A stretch of 64,000 nt of DNA, taken from the NCBI RefSeq assembly GCF_001189235.2, contig NZ_LFIP02000002.1, forward strand, positions 1,116,411-1,180,410, read 5' to 3'. Each line of letters opens with the position of its first letter. The stretch's first letter is position 1. The notes below the pieces were generated by a model. The model was given only the letters and a program-made list of their open reading frames with translations, did not search any database and was not told the DNA's origin. Below, in pieces: positions 59,299 through 64,000 of the stretch. Position numbers and translations under genes: made by a program. Source of the stretch: Bradyrhizobium embrapense. Its GTDB lineage: Bacteria > Pseudomonadota > Alphaproteobacteria > Rhizobiales > Xanthobacteraceae.

Positions 59299-62200
59299 TT
59301 ACTCCACGCCCGCCATCAGCGCCGCATTGCCGCCGGCGGCGGCGGTGTTGATCGTCACCGTCTGCTCGGTGGCGAAGCTAGTGAGGTAGTGCGGGCCGCC
59401 GGCCTTGGGGCCGGTGCCGGAGAGGCCGCTGCCGCCGAACGGCTGCACGCCGACCACCGCGCCAATCATGTTGCGGTTGACATAGATGTTGCCGACCTGA
59501 AGACGATCGATCACGTGCTCGATCGTGTCGTCGATGCGCGAGTGGATGCCGAGCGTCAGCGCAAACCCAGTCGCCTCGATCGCGGAAAGCACCTCGCCGA
59601 ACCGTTCGGCGCGGTAGCGCACGACATGCAGGATCGGGCCGAACACCTCCTCACGCAGCTGGCTTGCGGACGAGAGCTCGAAGATATGCGGCGCGACGAA
59701 ATTGCCTGCAGGGGCCTCGCCGGCGAGATGCACCCGCGCTTCCTTTTTCATCCGCGCGATGTGCGCGTCGAGGCGCAGCTTGGCTTCGGCATCGATCACC
59801 GGTCCGATATGCGTCGATGGCTCCGATGGATCGCCGATCTTCAATTCGCGTGCCGCGCCAGCGATCATCTCGATCATGCGGTCGGCGACGTCGTCCTGCA
59901 CGAACAGCAGCCGCAGCGCCGAGCAGCGCTGGCCGGCGGAACGGAACGCCGAGGTCACGACGTCATCGGCAACCTGCTCGGGCAACGCGGTGGCATCGAC
60001 GATCATCGCATTGATGCCGCCGGTCTCGGCGATCAGCGGCACGATCGGGCCGTCCTTGGCCGCGAGCGTCCGGTTGATCGATCGCGCCACCTCCGTGGAG
60101 CCAGTGAAGACCACGCCAGCAATGGCGGGATGGCTGACCAGCGCGGCACCGGCAGTGCCGTCGCCCTGAACCAGATGCAGGGCCGATGCTGGCACGCCGG
60201 CCTGGTGCAGCAGCGCGACGGCCTCGGCTGCGATCCGCGGGGTCTGCTCGGCCGGCTTTGCGATCACCGCATTGCCGGCCATCAGCGCCGCCGTGACCTG
60301 ACCGAGGAAGATCGCGAGCGGGAAATTCCATGGCGAAATCGCGACGAAGGCGCCACGGCCGCGCAGCTCCAGCACGTTGCTTTCGCCAGTCGGCCCGGGC
60401 ATCGCCTCGCCCTGGCCGAACAGTTTTTGACCGAGCGCTGCATAGTAGCGGCAGAAGTCGATCGCCTCGCGCACCTCCGAGAGCGCGTCGTCGAGCGTCT
60501 TGCCGCCTTCGCTCTGCAGCAGGGCGAGGAAGTGCGCGCGGCGCTGCTCGAGCAGGTCCGCGGCCTCGTCGAGGATCGCCGCACGTTGGGCGGCGGGCGT
60601 TGCGTTCCAGGCCTTGAAGCCGGCGCGGGCGGCAACGACCGCGGCGTTCGCCTGTTCGGCCCTCGACGTTGCGACCATGCCCGACGCCGCCTTGGGTTCG
60701 GCCGCGATCGCCGATGTCAGCGCGTCGAGCGCCTTTCGCTCGCCGAACTCGATGCCGTGCGAATTCTCGCGTTGCGGCCGGTAGAGATCGGCCGGCAATG
60801 GAATTCCGGAGTGCGCCGCGTTGTCGTCGGCGCCGATGATCTCGGCCGGGCGGCGCAGCAGGTCCACGATGGAAACGCGATTGTCCGCCGCCAGCGCCAC
60901 AAAGGACGAATTTGCGCCGTTCTCGAGCAGCCGCCGCACCAGATAGGCAAGCAGGTCGCGGTGGCTGCCGACCGGGGCATAGGTGCGGTGGGCGATCTCC
61001 GGCCTGTCGTCGCCAAGCTGGGCGTAGAGCGCTTCGCCCATGCCGTGCAGCCGCTGGAACTCGAAGCTCGTGGGATCGTCCGACAGTTCGAGGATGGTCG
61101 CGACCGTCAGCGCGTTGTGGGTGGCGAATTGCGGAAACAGCCGCGGCCGCAAGCCGAGCAGCTTGCGCGCGCAGGCGACATAGTTCAGATCGGTCATCGC
61201 CTTGCGGGTGAACACCGGATAGCCGTCGAGCCCGCGCTCCTGTGCGCGCTTGATCTCGGTGTCCCAATAGGCGCCCTTGACCAGGCGCACCATCATCCTG
61301 CGGTCGAGCGCGCGCGTCAGCGCATCGATGTAGTCGATCACGTCGGCGGCGCGCTTCTGATAGGCCTGGATCGCAAGCCCGAAGCCGCTCCAGCCGGCGA
61401 GCGACGGGTCGGCGAAGGCAGCTGCGATGACGTCGAGCGACAGCTCCAGCCGGTCGGCTTCCTCGGCATCGACGGTGAAGTTGAGGTCGAACGCCTTGGC
61501 GCGGCGCGCCAGGTCGATCAGCTGCGGCACCAGCTCGGTCATCACGCGAGCGTGGCTAACCGCCTCGAAGCGCGGATGCAGCGCGGAGAGTTTGACTGAG
61601 ATGCCGGGCCGGTCGGGCAGGGCCTGATCGTCGGCCGCCTTGCCAATCGCGTCGATCGCGCGGGCATAGGATTCGAAATAGCGGCGGGCATCGTCGGCGG
61701 TGCGGGCGCCCTCGCCAAGCATATCGAACGAATAGCGCGAGCCACGGGCCGTGTGCGATTGCGCCCGCGACAGCGCGGCCTCGATGGTCTCGCCGAGCAC
61801 GAAATGGCTGCCCATCAGCCGCATCGCCTGCCGTGTCGCAGCGCGCACCGCAGGGGCGCCGAGCCGCTTGGTCAGCCGACCTATCGTGCCTTGCGGTGTT
61901 TCACCGGGCTGGATTACGCGGGCCGACATGCCGAGCGCCCAGGCCGAGGCGTTGACCATGAACGCGCTCGATCTGGTCTCGTGGTTGACGAAGTCGCCCT
62001 GGCCGAGCTTGTCCTCGATGAACTGGTCGGCGGTGCGCGCGTCGGGCACCCTGAGCAGCGCCTCCGCGAGCACCATCAGCGCCAGGCCCTCCTTGGTCGA
62101 CAGCGCGAACTCGCGCAGCATGTCCTCGACCCCGCCGAGCGGATCGTCATTGGCCCTGATCGCCTCGATCAGGCGTCGCGCGGTGCGGTCGACCCCAGCC

Positions 62201-62310
62201 TCCTGATCCGCGCCAAGCTGCGCGTCCCGGCACAGCCTGCCGGCGATCGCGGTGTCATCGGGGGCGTAGGGCGCGCTGAACGGCGGCGGGAGCGGGGATG
62301 GGTCGGGCAT
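59299..62310 (-). CDS. putA: Bifunctional proline dehydrogenase / P5C dehydrogenase
   Basis: A 1003-residue minimalist PutA. The N-terminal half is the FAD proline dehydrogenase barrel, with VKGAYWDTEIKRAQE and NALTVATILE-FEFQRLHGM. The C-terminal half (about 510-1003) is the NAD aldehyde dehydrogenase, with ETGGINAMI and the catalytic Cys in SAGQRCSALRLLF. It oxidises proline to glutamate with substrate channelling. Its sequence is nearly that of the structurally known Bradyrhizobium enzyme as I recall it. No ribbon-helix-helix domain is present, so it does not regulate itself; the divergent Lrp-type gene probably does. ATG 62310 matches that N-terminus. Confidence 0.97.
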   Translation of the reverse strand: MPDPSPLPPPFSAPYAPDDTAIAGRLCRDAQLGADQEAGVDRTARRLIEAIRANDDPLGGVEDMLREFALSTKEGLALMVLAEALLRVPDARTADQFIEDKLGQGDFVNHETRSSAFMVNASAWALGMSARVIQPGETPQGTIGRLTKRLGAPAVRAATRQAMRLMGSHFVLGETIEAALSRAQSHTARGSRYSFDMLGEGARTADDARRYFESYARAIDAIGKAADDQALPDRPGISVKLSALHPRFEAVSHARVMTELVPQLIDLARRAKAFDLNFTVDAEEADRLELSLDVIAAAFADPSLAGWSGFGLAIQAYQKRAADVIDYIDALTRALDRRMMVRLVKGAYWDTEIKRAQERGLDGYPVFTRKAMTDLNYVACARKLLGLRPRLFPQFATHNALTVATILELSDDPTSFEFQRLHGMGEALYAQLGDDRPEIAHRTYAPVGSHRDLLAYLVRRLLENGANSSFVALAADNRVSIVDLLRRPAEIIGADDNAAHSGIPLPADLYRPQRENSHGIEFGERKALDALTSAIAAEPKAASGMVATSRAEQANAAVVAARAGFKAWNATPAAQRAAILDEAADLLEQRRAHFLALLQSEGGKTLDDALSEVREAIDFCRYYAALGQKLFGQGEAMPGPTGESNVLELRGRGAFVAISPWNFPLAIFLGQVTAALMAGNAVIAKPAEQTPRIAAEAVALLHQAGVPASALHLVQGDGTAGAALVSHPAIAGVVFTGSTEVARSINRTLAAKDGPIVPLIAETGGINAMIVDATALPEQVADDVVTSAFRSAGQRCSALRLLFVQDDVADRMIEMIAGAARELKIGDPSEPSTHIGPVIDAEAKLRLDAHIARMKKEARVHLAGEAPAGNFVAPHIFELSSASQLREEVFGPILHVVRYRAERFGEVLSAIEATGFALTLGIHSRIDDTIEHVIDRLQVGNIYVNRNMIGAVVGVQPFGGSGLSGTGPKAGGPHYLTSFATEQTVTINTAAAGGNAALMAGVE

Positions 62311-62436
62311 GGCGGTCCCTTGGCGGTTCCTCGATGGTTGCACAGGAATACCTACGCGCGGTCGCACCGTAGTTCGATAGACAAATTAGCAGAGTTGCCT
62401 TAGAAAATCCGGATCATCTCAAATATTGCCGTGGAT
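62311..62436. promoter_or_regulatory. Divergent putA/putR control region
   Basis: This 126-base gap separates putA from the Lrp/AsnC gene. It includes the dyad ctacg-N11-cgtag at 62352-62372 and an A/T-rich stretch (about 62371-62426, tagacaaattagcagag). In related bacteria PutR binds between the genes and activates putA with proline. The exact operator was not identified. Confidence 0.6.
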
Positions 62437-62901
62437 ATGACAGAGATAGATAAGACAGACCGCAAAATCCTCTCGATCCTGCAAGGAGATGGAAGGATTG
62501 CCAATGTAGAACTGGCCGAGAGGATCGGCCTGTCGCCGACCTCCGTCGGCGAACGGCTGAAGCGGCTGCAGCGCGACGGCTTCGTCGAGGGCTATGGTGC
62601 GCGGCTCAACCCGCACCGGCTCGGCCTCGGCCTCCTGGTGTTCGTCGAGGTGCTGCTCGACAAGACCACGCCCGACGTATTCGAGAAGTTCGCCAGGGCC
62701 GTGCAGAACGCCCCGGAAGTGCTGGAGTGCCACATGGTGGCCGGCGGCTTCGACTATCTGGTCAAGGCCCGCGTCGCCAACATGACCGCCTATCGCCGGT
62801 TTCTCGGCGAGACCCTGCTGGCGCTGCCGGGCGTGCGCGAGACGCGAACCTACGCGGTGATGGAGGAAGTCAAGCGCGACGCGCCGCTTCCGGTCGGCTG
62901 A
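62437..62901 (+). CDS. putR: Lrp/AsnC-family regulator of proline use
   Basis: A 154-residue regulator with the Lrp helix-turn-helix (DRKILSILQGDGRIANVELAERIGLSPTSVGERLKRLQRDG) and the RAM ligand-binding domain (ECHMVAGGFDYLVKARVANMTAYRRFLGETLLALPGVRETRTY). The divergent position next to putA and this type make it PutR. ATG 62437 is preferred; a GTG at 62431 also lies in frame. Confidence 0.9.
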   Translation: MTEIDKTDRKILSILQGDGRIANVELAERIGLSPTSVGERLKRLQRDGFVEGYGARLNPHRLGLGLLVFVEVLLDKTTPDVFEKFARAVQNAPEVLECHMVAGGFDYLVKARVANMTAYRRFLGETLLALPGVRETRTYAVMEEVKRDAPLPVG

Positions 62902-62992
62902 CAGGCGCAGGATCCGATCCACAGCCATGCGCAGGATGTCTTGGCATCGCGGCGCACCCGCGATAATTCTCCCCTCAGTTGGGGGCCGCGAC

Positions 62993-63643
62993 ATGGACGA
63001 TGCCAATCAGCCGATAGGTGCGAGTCGAGCCGGGGTTGCCGGCGCGCTATGCGCAGCCATCCTGTCGCTATCCGCGATGACGCCCTCCCGCGCGGCCGAG
63101 CTCAGCTCCGGCATCATGCAGCTCTATACGTCGGTCTCGATCTATCCGCCGTCGGCCTCGGCGATGACGGTGTGTTACGGCTTCGTTTGCCGGCGCCGCG
63201 AGATGCTCGACTTCAGCGCGGCCGACCGGGCGGCCCTGGCCAGGATCATGGCCACTGGCCGCGCCAACGCCGCCGCCGAACGCGCGGCCGTGCAGAAGGC
63301 CGTGATCTGGTTCGACCGCCGGATGGGGCCGATCCTCGGCACCGACAAGCGCGTGGCGAAAGCCGACTTCCGCGCCAACGACGACAAGCACAATTACGAT
63401 TGCTGGGACACCACGCGCAACACCACCAGCCTGATGCTGGTGATGCAGTCGTGGAATCTGTTCAAGTTCCACGACGTGGGAGACCCCCACTATCGCGGTT
63501 TTCAGCTGATGCAGACGCCGCACAATACCGCCGTGCTGGTGGAGCGCGCGACCAAGGTGGAATGGGCCGTCGATCTCTGGCCCCGCGGCTATCTGCAGCC
63601 GCCTGACGTCATGACCGTCGCCAAATGGGTGACGGAAGATTGA
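62993..63643 (+). CDS. Exported hypothetical protein
   Basis: A 216-residue protein of no family known to me. A signal peptide ends near TPSRAAELS (residue about 38). The mature part has a pair of cysteines (TVCYGFVCRRREML), one more in YDCWDTTRNTT and a tryptophan-rich C-terminus (KVEWAVDLWPRGYLQ). A periplasmic transglutaminase- or lysozyme-like fold is imaginable, but I saw no definite catalytic motif. ATG 62993 follows GGGGGCCGCGAC. Confidence 0.75.
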   Translation: MDDANQPIGASRAGVAGALCAAILSLSAMTPSRAAELSSGIMQLYTSVSIYPPSASAMTVCYGFVCRRREMLDFSAADRAALARIMATGRANAAAERAAVQKAVIWFDRRMGPILGTDKRVAKADFRANDDKHNYDCWDTTRNTTSLMLVMQSWNLFKFHDVGDPHYRGFQLMQTPHNTAVLVERATKVEWAVDLWPRGYLQPPDVMTVAKWVTED

Positions 63644-63811
63644 ACGGCTGAGTGTTCGTGCCGCGCGCGATCGAAGGCGGCCGGAGAAAAGTTCAGCGTC
63701 GTGACGCGCGGGCGCCGTGCCCGCTCCGCCGAACGTCACGTCGTGTGATGTTGGATCGGCCCTCACTCCCGGATCGTGTCCGAGAGTGCGCCGCTGATCT
63801 CGCGCGGTGCG

Positions 63812-64000
63812 CTAGACCTTGAGGTTCTCGGCTGACGTCTTGCCGCGATTGGCGATCTCTTCGTATTCAACAGACTGGCCTTCGTTGAGGCTCTGAAGAC
63901 CGGCCTTCTGAACTGCTGAAATATGCACGAAAATGTCCTTGCCGCCTGTAGCGGGCTGGATGAATCCATAACCCTTGGTCGGGTTGAACCACTTCACTGT
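63812..64000 (-). CDS. Cold-shock protein, N-terminus beyond window
   Basis: The window ends inside this gene. The visible residues [14 protein letters not shown], then [13 protein letters not shown], contain both RNA-binding motifs (RNP1 KGYGFI and RNP2 VFVHI-like) of the CspA fold. It should be an RNA chaperone of about 65-70 residues. The start lies just beyond base 64000, most likely preceded by a short Met-x-x-Gly-Thr-Val. Confidence 0.95.
   Translation of the reverse strand, partial: TVKWFNPTKGYGFIQPATGGKDIFVHISAVQKAGLQSLNEGQSVEYEEIANRGKTSAENLKV

Noticed and set aside
59257..61599. A 780-codon plus-strand frame opposite putA
   Set aside because: Same reason: it is the complement of the conserved PutA frame, and its translation has an Arg/Gly/Asp/His bias without recognisable motifs.

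Overview
The window is chromosomal DNA from a high-GC alphaproteobacterium, most likely Bradyrhizobium or a very close relative. The PutA protein at 59299-62310 has the minimalist length and N-terminal sequence I recall for Bradyrhizobium PutA, and several intergenic palindrome families are of the kind common in Bradyrhizobium genomes. Gene density is high, many start and stop codons overlap (ATGA), and GTG and TTG starts recur. I saw no rRNA, tRNA, CRISPR array, transposase or phage gene. The content is a metabolic scavenging region, mostly uptake systems and catabolic enzymes.

Layout, left half. 1-9829: the end of an SDR dehydrogenase, a D-ribulokinase-like FGGY kinase, a PfkB sugar kinase, an amidase and a complete Dpp/Opp-type ABC transporter. 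10263-12750: a PQQ-dependent alcohol dehydrogenase carrying the Asp-x-Asp lanthanide signature, followed by a diheme cytochrome c. 12765-15758: an exported ankyrin protein, a class A beta-lactamase and a divergent AmpR-like regulator. 15948-23549: a second Opp-type transporter on the minus strand, with a Tat-exported binding protein and an AbgB-like M20 amidohydrolase. 23790-28196: a metallophosphoesterase-fold protein with half of its metal site missing, a small unknown protein, a short LuxR-type regulator coupled to a catalytically dead HtrA-like protein, and an AraC regulator.

Layout, right half. 28461-33447: a cupin, a flavin monooxygenase, an alpha/beta hydrolase, a second AraC regulator and a maleylacetate reductase, which looks like an aromatic or cyclic-compound catabolic cluster. 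33449-43172: a Tat-exported GH1 glycosidase, an M1 aminopeptidase, a TPP enzyme, phosphoglucomutase, and an epimerase/dehydratase overlapping a DapA-family aldolase. 43284-48965: an orphan molybdenum hydroxylase large subunit, a pair of acyl-CoA dehydrogenases and a crotonase lacking both hydratase glutamates. 49125-51163: a LemA lipoprotein with two TPM-domain proteins. 51275-57791: GST, an MHS-type transporter, an MBL-fold hydrolase with a stand-alone cyclic-nucleotide-binding domain, and several uncharacterised envelope proteins. 57882-64000: a CaiB-type CoA-transferase, the putA/putR divergon, an exported unknown protein and the edge of a cold-shock gene.

The strongest candidates for new biology are three loci where the fold is clear but the canonical active site is not: the pseudo-HtrA/LuxR pair, the half-site metallophosphoesterase and the glutamate-less crotonase. 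Six families of intergenic inverted repeats are also marked. All statements come from reading the sequence by eye; no database search was run.
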